This document shows, one piece after another, positions 56,266 to 64,000 of a DNA stretch of 64,000 nucleotides (positions are counted from its first letter, which is position 1; each line of letters begins with the position of its first letter). Source of the stretch: Arenibacter arenosicollis. GTDB lineage: Bacteria; Bacteroidota; Bacteroidia; Flavobacteriales; Flavobacteriaceae. The position numbers and the translations under genes were made by a program. A model generated the notes under the pieces. That model was not told the DNA's origin. It ran no database searches and was given only the letters and a program-made list of their open reading frames with translations. Where the stretch lies: positions 62,001 through 126,000 of the forward strand of contig NZ_JACLHY010000004.1 of the NCBI RefSeq assembly GCF_014397245.1. Reading direction: 5' to 3'.

Positions 56266-56563
56266 GTAAAAATCAGTTTAAGGGGTAAAGATAATCATTG
56301 TTCAAGGCTATCAAAAAAAGTTATTTTAAGGTATCATTTTTAAGGAAAATAAATAACATTGAGCTCAAGTTGCCCTGGACCCTAGAAAGAACCAATCTAG
56401 GGGTGGAGACATTAAACCAGTTAGCCCACCAAAAAAGAGGGATTCGTTCAACTATCCCATTTCAACACGCCTACGGCTTTTGAAATACGGACCTTACGAA
56501 TAAGGCCGAAAAGCATATTTAAACCCTTAATATTTTTTAATTTAGTACCAAAGAATTCAAAAA

Positions 56564-56881
56564 ATGAAAATAAAACTTGCCGAAATTGACTCCAAAGAAA
56601 TTATGCCGGGCTACCATGGAAAACTTATCCATACACAAAATATGAGTTTAGCCTTTTGGGAAGTGGAAAAAGGAGCCAAAGTTCCCGAGCATGCCCATAT
56701 CAATGAGCAGGTGATGCAGGTTTTGGAAGGGAAATTCGAATTTACCCTGGGCGGTATTACCAACACCTATGAACCAGGAGACTTGGTAATAATCCCGCCA
56801 AATGTCTCACATAGTGGACGCGCCATAACACCCTGTAAACTAATGGATGTATTTAGCCCTACCAGGGAGGAATATAGATAA
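56564..56881 (+). CDS. Cupin domain protein
   Basis: 105 residues. The cupin metal motif is PEHAHINEQVMQVLEGKFEFTLGG followed by PGDLVIIPPNVSHSG: two His and a Glu then a late His. Single-domain cupins may be isomerases or binders, and no substrate can be told. Its stop is 43 bases before the downstream SDR gene, so the two are probably co-transcribed. Confidence 0.88.
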   Translation: MKIKLAEIDSKEIMPGYHGKLIHTQNMSLAFWEVEKGAKVPEHAHINEQVMQVLEGKFEFTLGGITNTYEPGDLVIIPPNVSHSGRAITPCKLMDVFSPTREEYR

Positions 56882-56924
56882 ATGGCTTATCCCATAGGGA
56901 GAGGATTAAAAAACCAGATACAAG

Positions 56925-57710
56925 ATGAACATATCACTCAAAAATAAAAAGGCATTGATTGGGGGCAGTAGCCGAGGAATTGGAAGAGCCATTGCCCAGC
57001 AATTGGCCGCCAGCGGCGCCAGTGTAACGGTAATGGCCCGAAGTGAGGACAAATTAAAGTCCTTAATAGCGGATTTACCAACCGATAACGGGCAGCAACA
57101 CCAGTACTTGAAAGTAGATTATGCCGATTTTGCAGGATACAAGGAAAGTATTGCCGCTTTCTTTAAAACAAACACGGTAGATATCTTGGTAAATAACACC
57201 CAGGGACCTTCCGCTGGGGGTGCCTTGGATAAAAAGACAGATGATTATCAACAGGCGTTCGACCTACTTTTTAAGACTGCGATATTTACAACGGAACAGG
57301 CTCTAAAAGGTATGATTGCCCAGAAATATGGACGAATTATTAACGTTGCCTCTGTTTCGGTAAAGGAACCTTTATCCTATTTGGCCCTTTCCAATAGCAT
57401 TAGGGCGGCAGTAGTTACCTGGTCCAAAACATTGGCGTCCGATGTTGGCAAATACAACATTACCGTGAACAGTACCTTAACAGGTTATTTTAAAACGGAA
57501 AGACTAAAGGAACTTAATGGTGCCAAGGCTAAATCGTTGGGCGTTCCAATAACTGAAGTAGAAAAACAAATGCTCTCCCATGTTCCTGTAGGCCGATTTG
57601 GCGATTCGGAGGAATATGGCCATTTGGTGACTTTTTTAGCATCCGAGTACGCCTCCTTTATAACGGGGACCAATATCCCCATAGATGGTGGATTGCTAAA
57701 GTCGCTTTAA
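56925..57710 (+). CDS. SDR family protein lacking the canonical catalytic Tyr and Lys
   Basis: 261 residues. The NAD(P) motif GGSSRGIGRAIA (about 13-24) and NNTQG are normal. The usual catalytic YxxxK is replaced: the equivalent stretch reads LALSNSIRAAV, with Leu for Tyr and Asn for Lys. The Ser of the Ser-Tyr-Lys triad is in NVASVS. Known divergent SDRs share this LxLSNxxR pattern, so it may use a different mechanism or have lost activity. The C-terminal SFITGTNIPIDGG is typical. It is co-located with the cupin gene upstream. Confidence 0.88.
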   Translation: MNISLKNKKALIGGSSRGIGRAIAQQLAASGASVTVMARSEDKLKSLIADLPTDNGQQHQYLKVDYADFAGYKESIAAFFKTNTVDILVNNTQGPSAGGALDKKTDDYQQAFDLLFKTAIFTTEQALKGMIAQKYGRIINVASVSVKEPLSYLALSNSIRAAVVTWSKTLASDVGKYNITVNSTLTGYFKTERLKELNGAKAKSLGVPITEVEKQMLSHVPVGRFGDSEEYGHLVTFLASEYASFITGTNIPIDGGLLKSL

Positions 57711-57722
57711 CTTTCAGGCACA

Positions 57723-57746
57723 GGAACAAAATTCCATTTTTGTTCC
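57723..57746. terminator. Weak hairpin after the SDR gene
   Basis: GGAACAAAA pairs with TTTTGTTCC over a six-base loop, but no T-tract follows on either strand, so termination is uncertain. Confidence 0.35.
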
Positions 57747-57953
57747 ACCGATCTCAAAAGACATTAGAGGCATAATGTTTTTTAACGCTACTATGGGTTG
57801 AGGAAAAAAATCTCTACACTACGGAAGCAACGTTGGTATTCTTTTTGCATCTATGCTCTTCAAGGTCGGTTTGCTCCATTAAAAGGGCTGTTCACTCATT
57901 TACGCTTGCGATCTCTTGAAATATTGCCCAGTTTTGTTCTTTAAATTAATACC

Positions 57954-60900
57954 ATGAAAAAGATAGCAACAATATTCACCATAATTCTATTCTCTCAAAT
58001 GGGGCAATCCCAATCTACCAGCGATTCCTATACAGCGCTATGGGAAAGGGTACAAAAATTTGAAAAGGAGGCCTTGACAAAATCCGCCCTGAATATTGTA
58101 GCCTTAATTTCCAAAAAGGCCAAAAAAGAGCAGAATTCCGTTGAAATCATAAAATCTCTATTATACACCTCAAAATACGCTTTAACCTTGGAGGAAGATG
58201 CACAATTAAAAATAGTGCAGGATTTTAAATTGATAATAGCCCAAAGCCAGTTCCCTACCACCAATATTCTGGAAAGTTATTTGGCGAATTTATATTGGCA
58301 ATATTTTCAACAAAATAGATATCAATTCTACGACCGTACAGAAACAAAGGAAAAAGTTGATAGTGTGGATTTCAGAACTTGGGATCTGACCACTATTTTC
58401 CATGAAATCAATATCCATTTTGGTGCTTCATTGCAAAATCCGTCAGAATTACAAAAGCTTAAAGTAGATGCATTCAAAGAAATCTTGGAAGAACAAAAAG
58501 GTTCGGAAATCTATCGCCCTACCCTATTTGATCTCCTAGCACATTCGGCATTGGATTTTTATAAGTCAGGAGAAAATAGTATTACAAGGCCTGCTGATAA
58601 ATTTGAATTGGACGAGCCCGAAATACTATGTGAAGCGAAACAATTTGTTGAGCAGAAAATTAGCCTTATTGATGAAACTTCCCTGCAAGCCAAGGCCATA
58701 GTGGTATATCAGCAACTCTTGGATTTCCACTCACAAGACCCTTCAGGCGAGGCTTACGTGGATGTAGATATAGAGCGACTTAAATACATAAGGGAACATG
58801 CCGTATTCCAAAATAAGGACCAACAGTATCTGGAGGTTTTGCAAAATACCGCCGAAGCCTTAAAGAGCAATAAAAACTCGGCCCTATATCAATATGAAAT
58901 TGCCATGTTGTACCGCGAATGGGGCAATAGCTACCGACCTAATATCAAAGATGAACACCGATGGAGGCAAAAAGAAGCCTTGGCAGTTTGCGAATCGGTT
59001 ATAAACCAATTTCCAAATAGTAGGGGTGCAGAAAAATGCAAAGCTTTAAAATCGGAGATTCTTTCCAAAGACATTCAATTGACGGCGGAACGATATATTC
59101 CAACGAACAAGCCTTCGCGGATATTGGTAGACTATAAAAACCTGAACGCATTGGTTTTATCAGCTCGTAAGATATCCCAAAAGGAAATAAAACAGCTTAA
59201 CGAGCTATATCCCGAGGATAAGAAATTAGCGTTTATTCAAAAACTAAAGGAAGTAAAAAAATGGGATGCCAAACTCATTGATGAAAATGATTATCAATCA
59301 CATAAAATTGAAATCCTATTACCTGAATTGGCGAATGGGTCCTATATTATTTTAGGCATCCCAAATACCGATACACAAACAACTTTCTCTTACAGTCACA
59401 TTCAAGTCTCCAATTTGGCATTAGTGGAAGCCAAAACCAATACGGATCATCACTTCCAAGTAATAGATCGAAACAACGGAAAACCTATATCAAGGGCTAC
59501 CTTAAAATTTTCCTATCATCAAAACTACGAAAAACCTGAACTGACCAAGACTTTTATTTCCGATGAAAAAGGCATGGTCGTCCTCCCCCTTTCCAACGAG
59601 CGCTGGAACAATGTAGATATTCAGGTTAGCGCCAAAGATGAAGAGGCCTACTTTAAAGACTTTTATGTAAATGCAAAATATGAGGACGAAAGTGGTGACG
59701 CCAATTATTCCTGTTTTTTATTTACGGATAGAAGCATCTATAGGCCCGGACAACCCTTATATTTTAAGGGAATTGCCTTGAAGAAAAAAAATGCGGCCTC
59801 CTCTGTGCTTACCAACACCATAATAACCGCAAGCCTTCTTGATGTTAACCATCAAGAAGTTGCCAAACAAGAGTTCAAGACCAATGAATATGGTTCCTTT
59901 TCAGGAGAATTTATCCTGCCCAACAGTGGCCTTACTGGTAATTATACTCTAAAAATAGATTCTGAAGAAGTACTTATTAACGGTAGTACTTATTTCTCCG
60001 TTGAGGAATACAAGCGGCCTAAATTTAAAACCTCCTTGGAGCCCATTGAGGAGACTTACAAGGTTAATGACAGTATTTCCGTCCATGGCAAGGCTACGGC
60101 CTATTCAGGAAGCCTTATTACCGACGCCAGGGTGAGCTACACCGTACGCCGGGTAGTATATTATCCAAAATGGTATTATTGGCACCTACCCTATTTTGAT
60201 GGCACAACTCAAGAAATTGCCCATGGTGAAACACTTACGGATGCCAATGGAAAATACACCATCAGTTTTATGGCGTTACCGGACCTAAGTATTGACAAAG
60301 AAAATTTACCCACCTTTAATTTTGAGGTCACAGCAGACGTAACTGACCTCAATGGGGAGACCCACAGTACAACTACTATGATCAATGTTGGATATCATGC
60401 GCTTACCGCCGATATCCATATTGCCGATCCGCTAAATAAGGACATTAAAAATCCTTTGATCACCATTGCTACCAACAACCTGAACGGGCAGTTTGTTCCA
60501 GCTCAGGGTACCCTGAAAATGTATAAATTACAAGCTCCCAGCAATGTGTTAAGACCAAGGCCTTGGGCAGCACCCGATTATGCTGGTTTTGGAAAGTCCA
60601 AATTCAAGGAACTTTATCCTCATGAGGCCTTTGGCAAGGAAGATAATGCCGCCTTTTGGGAAAAGGGAGAATTGGTGTGGGAGTCCAGTTTTGATACAGG
60701 AAAATCCACGGAAATTGGATTGGGCAATGTTAAAAAGTGGTTGTCAGGAAAATATGTTATAGAACTTGAAACAAAAGATAAATTTGGTCAACTGGTAAAG
60801 GATATAACACAAACTACCTTTTATAGTGATAATGATAAGAAGTTAGCCGACAATCAGCTTTTTCAAATCAAGACAGACAAAGACACCTATACTATAGGGG

Positions 60901-63900
60901 ATAAAGTACAGCTTACGTTGCTTTCAAGTGCCGAGGAAATATCTATTTCTGTATTCATTGAAAAGGACCGCAAAGTTGTAGCAACCCATATAATTGAATT
61001 GCACAATAATTCCAAAACCATTGAAATTCCCGTTACTGCCGATGACTTGGGCGGATTTGCCATAAATTATAGCTACTCGGCATATAATTCTTTTCAAACG
61101 GGAAGTCTTTCCATAGCCGTCCCCTATCCCAGTTCTGATCTAAAAATAGAAACACTTACTTTTAGGGATAAGTTAATGCCCGGTACTGAAGAAACTTGGT
61201 CCTTTAAAATTAAAGGTCCCAAAGGAGATAAGGTAACGGCGGAGCTTTTGGCCAGTATGTACGATGCCTCATTGGATGCCTTTCAGGGGCATCATTGGAA
61301 TTTTTCCCCCAATTATAGAGGGCAATATTACTCTAACAGGCATTTGAACGCCTATAATAGTTATGGGATTACCTCTTTTAACACCTATTTAAATTTTGGG
61401 AACGGTTTAACCTATGACCCTCAGTACTACGACTCCTTTGATTGGTTCGGCCTCCATTTTGGATACGGCTATGCCCGTAGGGAAAGAATGATGATGAAGA
61501 GCAATGCGCCAGGTGCGATAATGGAACTATCGGATAGCGCAGCCTTGGAAGAAACGGTAGTGGCCGAAATTGGAGCAGCAGCTCCAGAAAATAGAACGGA
61601 CGGCCAACAGGTTCCGCAGGCCAACAAGGACGAAAAAGATGGATTTGATGATATTCAGATTCGAAAAAACCTTCAGGAAACTGCCTTATTCTTCCCTCAA
61701 CTATTGACAGATCAAGATGGCAATGTGTCCTTCGGTTTTACTACGCCCGAGGCTTTGACTAAATGGAAGTTGCAGTTGTTGGCACATACCAAGACCTTGG
61801 AAAGTACTACCACTACCCTCGAAACTGTTACACAAAAAGAATTAATGGTTACCCCCAATGCACCCCGTTTTTTACGTGAGGGTGATAAAATAGTTATCAG
61901 TACCAAAATTGCGAATCTTACGGAAAAATCGCTTGATGGAATAGCTAGGTTGGAATTGGTGGATGTCATTACAGGAAAAGAGATTACCGAAGAATTATTG
62001 ATTACTGACGTCTCGTCAAAAACACCTGAAACTGAAAATACATTTACCGTAGATGCCAAGGGGAATACCCAAGTGTCATGGCATTTGAAAATTCCCGAAG
62101 GAATTGAAGCAGTCCAGTATAAAGTAATGGCAAAAGCGGGCGATTTTAGTGATGGGGAACAAAACGTACTCCCGGTACTCACGAACCGAATGTTGGTTAC
62201 CGAAACCTTGCCAATGTGGGTGCGCGGCAATGAAACAAGGACCTTTACCTTGGATAAACTTAAGAACACCAACTCAACCACCTTAAGACATCATCAACTT
62301 ACTTTGGAGATAACTTCCAATCCGGCATGGTACGCGGTACAGGCCCTACCTTATTTAATGGAATATCCATATGATTGTAATGAACAAATATTCTCCAGAT
62401 ACTATGCCAACACCTTGGGAGGATACATTGCCAATTCCAATCCAAGAATACAAGAGGTTTTTAATCAATGGGCCAGCGGCGATGCGTTATTGAGCAATCT
62501 TGAAAAGAATCAAGAATTAAAATCGATCTTAATTCAGGAAACTCCATGGCTCCTTGATGCGCAATCAGAATCAGAACAAAAGAAACGTATAGCACTACTT
62601 TTCGATCTTAATAAATTGAAGAGCGACCAGGCCAATGCCTTTAATAAACTGGAACAGAATCAAATGTCATCCGGTGCCTGGGCATGGTTTAATGGTGGTC
62701 CGGAAAACCGATTTATCACACAGCACATTATCACCGGTTTAGGCCATCTGAATAAACTAACATCGACCAAAACAAGTGAAGGAAAATTAGGGTCCAATAT
62801 AATCCGTAGCCCTAAAGAACAGCAAATGATAGCAAGAGCAGTTGCTTATTTAGATGAGGAATTTGTGCAGGAATACGAGCAAATGAAAAAATATGCCAGG
62901 AGCCTGAAAGATGATCATTTAAGCCCGACCCAGCTGCATTACTTATATATGCGCAGTTTTTTTAAAGACATTAAAACCTCCAAAAAGGTTGATGAAATTA
63001 TGGATTACTACAAAACTCAGGCACAAAAATATTGGGTTAAGCGGGATTTATATTCAAAGGGACTTATTGCCTTATTTCTTTACAGGAATGACGATAAGGC
63101 GACGGCCAATAAAATAATCAAGTCCTTGGAAGAAAATAGTATTATCAGTGAGGAATTGGGCATGTATTGGAAAGAAAACACCAATTCCTGGTATTGGTAC
63201 CAAGCACCTATAGAAACACAATCACTACTGATAGAAGCTTTTTCTGAAATTAAAAATGATGTTAAAACCGTAGATAACCTTAAAATATGGTTATTAAAGA
63301 ACAAACAGACCGATCAATGGAAAACTACAAAGGCTACCACAGATGCCGTATATGCGCTACTAATACAAGGTAGTGATTGGCTATCCTTAACTGATGCTGT
63401 AGACGTAATGGTTGGGGGAGAAAAAATTGAACCTTCCAAACTGGAAAATGTAAAAGTGGAGGCTGGAACAGGATATTTTAAAACCTCTTGGGATAAAAAC
63501 GAAATAAGTCCCATAATGGCCGACGTACAACTTATTAAAAAGGGCGATGGAATTGCTTGGGGAGCTTTGTACTGGCAATATTTTGAAGATTTGGATAAAA
63601 TTACAAATGCAGAAACACCTTTGAAATTAAAAATGAAAGTGTTCCTAAAAAAGAACACGGATACAGGTGAGGTAATATCCGAAATTAATGATGAAACACA
63701 TTTAAATGTAGGCGATTTGGTTCGTATAAGAATTGAATTAAGGGTTGATAGGCCAATGGAATTTGTACATATGAAAGATATGAGAGCTGCTGGACTGGAA
63801 CCCATCAATGTGCTATCCAGCTATAAATGGCAAGACGGCCTTGGCTACTACGAAAGCACCAAAGACGCCAGTACCAATTTCTTTTTCGACTATTTACCAA

Positions 63901-64000
63901 AAGGGGGTTTTGTATTTGAATATGACCTAAGGGTTAACAATGCAGGTGATTTCAGTAATGGCATTACCACAATACAAAGTATGTATGCACCTGAATTTAG
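57954..64000 (+). CDS. Alpha-2-macroglobulin family protein, 3' end cut by window edge
   Basis: 2015 residues visible. A signal peptide (MKKIATIFTIILFSQMG) is followed by a tetratricopeptide-like helical region. FTDRSIYRPGQPLYF at about residue 591 is an MG2-type domain and ETALFFPQLLTDQDGN near 1243 begins the A2M part. The thioester motif is kept as YDCNEQ, with the Cys at residue 1475. Bacterial A2Ms guard the periplasm or cell surface by trapping proteases. The last visible residues, QSMYAPEF, are close to the usual C-terminus, so the stop is probably just past the window. Confidence 0.92.
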   Translation, partial: MKKIATIFTIILFSQMGQSQSTSDSYTALWERVQKFEKEALTKSALNIVALISKKAKKEQNSVEIIKSLLYTSKYALTLEEDAQLKIVQDFKLIIAQSQFPTTNILESYLANLYWQYFQQNRYQFYDRTETKEKVDSVDFRTWDLTTIFHEINIHFGASLQNPSELQKLKVDAFKEILEEQKGSEIYRPTLFDLLAHSALDFYKSGENSITRPADKFELDEPEILCEAKQFVEQKISLIDETSLQAKAIVVYQQLLDFHSQDPSGEAYVDVDIERLKYIREHAVFQNKDQQYLEVLQNTAEALKSNKNSALYQYEIAMLYREWGNSYRPNIKDEHRWRQKEALAVCESVINQFPNSRGAEKCKALKSEILSKDIQLTAERYIPTNKPSRILVDYKNLNALVLSARKISQKEIKQLNELYPEDKKLAFIQKLKEVKKWDAKLIDENDYQSHKIEILLPELANGSYIILGIPNTDTQTTFSYSHIQVSNLALVEAKTNTDHHFQVIDRNNGKPISRATLKFSYHQNYEKPELTKTFISDEKGMVVLPLSNERWNNVDIQVSAKDEEAYFKDFYVNAKYEDESGDANYSCFLFTDRSIYRPGQPLYFKGIALKKKNAASSVLTNTIITASLLDVNHQEVAKQEFKTNEYGSFSGEFILPNSGLTGNYTLKIDSEEVLINGSTYFSVEEYKRPKFKTSLEPIEETYKVNDSISVHGKATAYSGSLITDARVSYTVRRVVYYPKWYYWHLPYFDGTTQEIAHGETLTDANGKYTISFMALPDLSIDKENLPTFNFEVTADVTDLNGETHSTTTMINVGYHALTADIHIADPLNKDIKNPLITIATNNLNGQFVPAQGTLKMYKLQAPSNVLRPRPWAAPDYAGFGKSKFKELYPHEAFGKEDNAAFWEKGELVWESSFDTGKSTEIGLGNVKKWLSGKYVIELETKDKFGQLVKDITQTTFYSDNDKKLADNQLFQIKTDKDTYTIGDKVQLTLLSSAEEISISVFIEKDRKVVATHIIELHNNSKTIEIPVTADDLGGFAINYSYSAYNSFQTGSLSIAVPYPSSDLKIETLTFRDKLMPGTEETWSFKIKGPKGDKVTAELLASMYDASLDAFQGHHWNFSPNYRGQYYSNRHLNAYNSYGITSFNTYLNFGNGLTYDPQYYDSFDWFGLHFGYGYARRERMMMKSNAPGAIMELSDSAALEETVVAEIGAAAPENRTDGQQVPQANKDEKDGFDDIQIRKNLQETALFFPQLLTDQDGNVSFGFTTPEALTKWKLQLLAHTKTLESTTTTLETVTQKELMVTPNAPRFLREGDKIVISTKIANLTEKSLDGIARLELVDVITGKEITEELLITDVSSKTPETENTFTVDAKGNTQVSWHLKIPEGIEAVQYKVMAKAGDFSDGEQNVLPVLTNRMLVTETLPMWVRGNETRTFTLDKLKNTNSTTLRHHQLTLEITSNPAWYAVQALPYLMEYPYDCNEQIFSRYYANTLGGYIANSNPRIQEVFNQWASGDALLSNLEKNQELKSILIQETPWLLDAQSESEQKKRIALLFDLNKLKSDQANAFNKLEQNQMSSGAWAWFNGGPENRFITQHIITGLGHLNKLTSTKTSEGKLGSNIIRSPKEQQMIARAVAYLDEEFVQEYEQMKKYARSLKDDHLSPTQLHYLYMRSFFKDIKTSKKVDEIMDYYKTQAQKYWVKRDLYSKGLIALFLYRNDDKATANKIIKSLEENSIISEELGMYWKENTNSWYWYQAPIETQSLLIEAFSEIKNDVKTVDNLKIWLLKNKQTDQWKTTKATTDAVYALLIQGSDWLSLTDAVDVMVGGEKIEPSKLENVKVEAGTGYFKTSWDKNEISPIMADVQLIKKGDGIAWGALYWQYFEDLDKITNAETPLKLKMKVFLKKNTDTGEVISEINDETHLNVGDLVRIRIELRVDRPMEFVHMKDMRAAGLEPINVLSSYKWQDGLGYYESTKDASTNFFFDYLPKGGFVFEYDLRVNNAGDFSNGITTIQSMYAPEF

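Noticed and set aside
56298-56483. Small open frame of 61 residues after mpl
   Set aside because: No conserved sequence, no good start, and the composition fits AT-rich spacer.
1-64000. Horizontally acquired island
   Set aside because: No IS, integrase, tRNA boundary or obvious compositional jump was seen; gene content is core flavobacterial.

Overview
The window looks like chromosomal DNA of a marine-type member of the Flavobacteriaceae (Bacteroidota). The evidence is AT-rich DNA, a GLPGLI protein next to a TonB-dependent receptor, a DUF5686 carboxypeptidase-regulatory-like protein, promoters of the TAnnTTTG type, and few Shine-Dalgarno sequences. No rRNA, tRNA, insertion sequence, prophage or CRISPR array was seen. 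Both edges cut genes: a Gfo/Idh/MocA oxidoreductase at the left and an alpha-2-macroglobulin at the right.

Layout. 1-6.4 kb holds mostly exported or lipid-anchored proteins (oxidoreductase, DUF1080, VOC protein, lipoproteins, serine hydrolase, PagL-like lipid A deacylase). 6.5-29.7 kb, all on the minus strand, is a nearly continuous sulfur-to-SAM block. Read in the direction of transcription it is: metK; metY with a metX-thrA three-domain fusion; a broken GIY-YIG gene; a second sulfhydrylase (metZ-type); an Rrf2 regulator; DUF2061-cysH-cysD-cysN; sulfite reductase-cobA-ferredoxin reductase; split metH with a PLP lyase gene between its halves; metF. 29.9-33.5 kb holds a TonB-dependent receptor and GLPGLI protein. 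33.7-43.6 kb holds a deoxynucleoside kinase, an App1-like phosphatase, a DUF4010 membrane protein, membrane and soluble pyrophosphatases, DUF5686 and pyruvate dehydrogenase E1 beta. 43.7-48.7 kb, on the plus strand, has etfBA, a bifunctional nuclease, a nucleoside transporter and thyA. 48.9-51.4 kb is an ergothioneine operon (egtB-egtD-DUF427). After it come a glycogen-binding-like protein, a class V aminotransferase fold enzyme (possible EgtE), folA, murI, mpl, a cupin, an atypical SDR and the alpha-2-macroglobulin.

How it fits together. Sulfate is activated by CysDN and reduced by CysH and a siroheme sulfite reductase. CobA makes the siroheme precursor and the FAD reductase may supply ferredoxin electrons. 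Sulfide is joined to acylhomoserine (made by the fused kinase, dehydrogenase and acyltransferase), methylated by MetH/MetF and adenosylated by MetK. Control is layered. Two SAM-I riboswitches precede metY and metH, and a SAM-II-type riboswitch precedes metK. A 25-bp near-palindrome, present twice before the cys operon and once before sulfite reductase, is a strong candidate operator for the adjacent Rrf2 protein.

The most unusual features are the Rrf2 operator set, the use of two SAM riboswitch classes in one block, tandem duplication of the metH 3' end with its hairpin, palindromic repeats around a frameshifted GIY-YIG gene, and the candidate complete ergothioneine locus.
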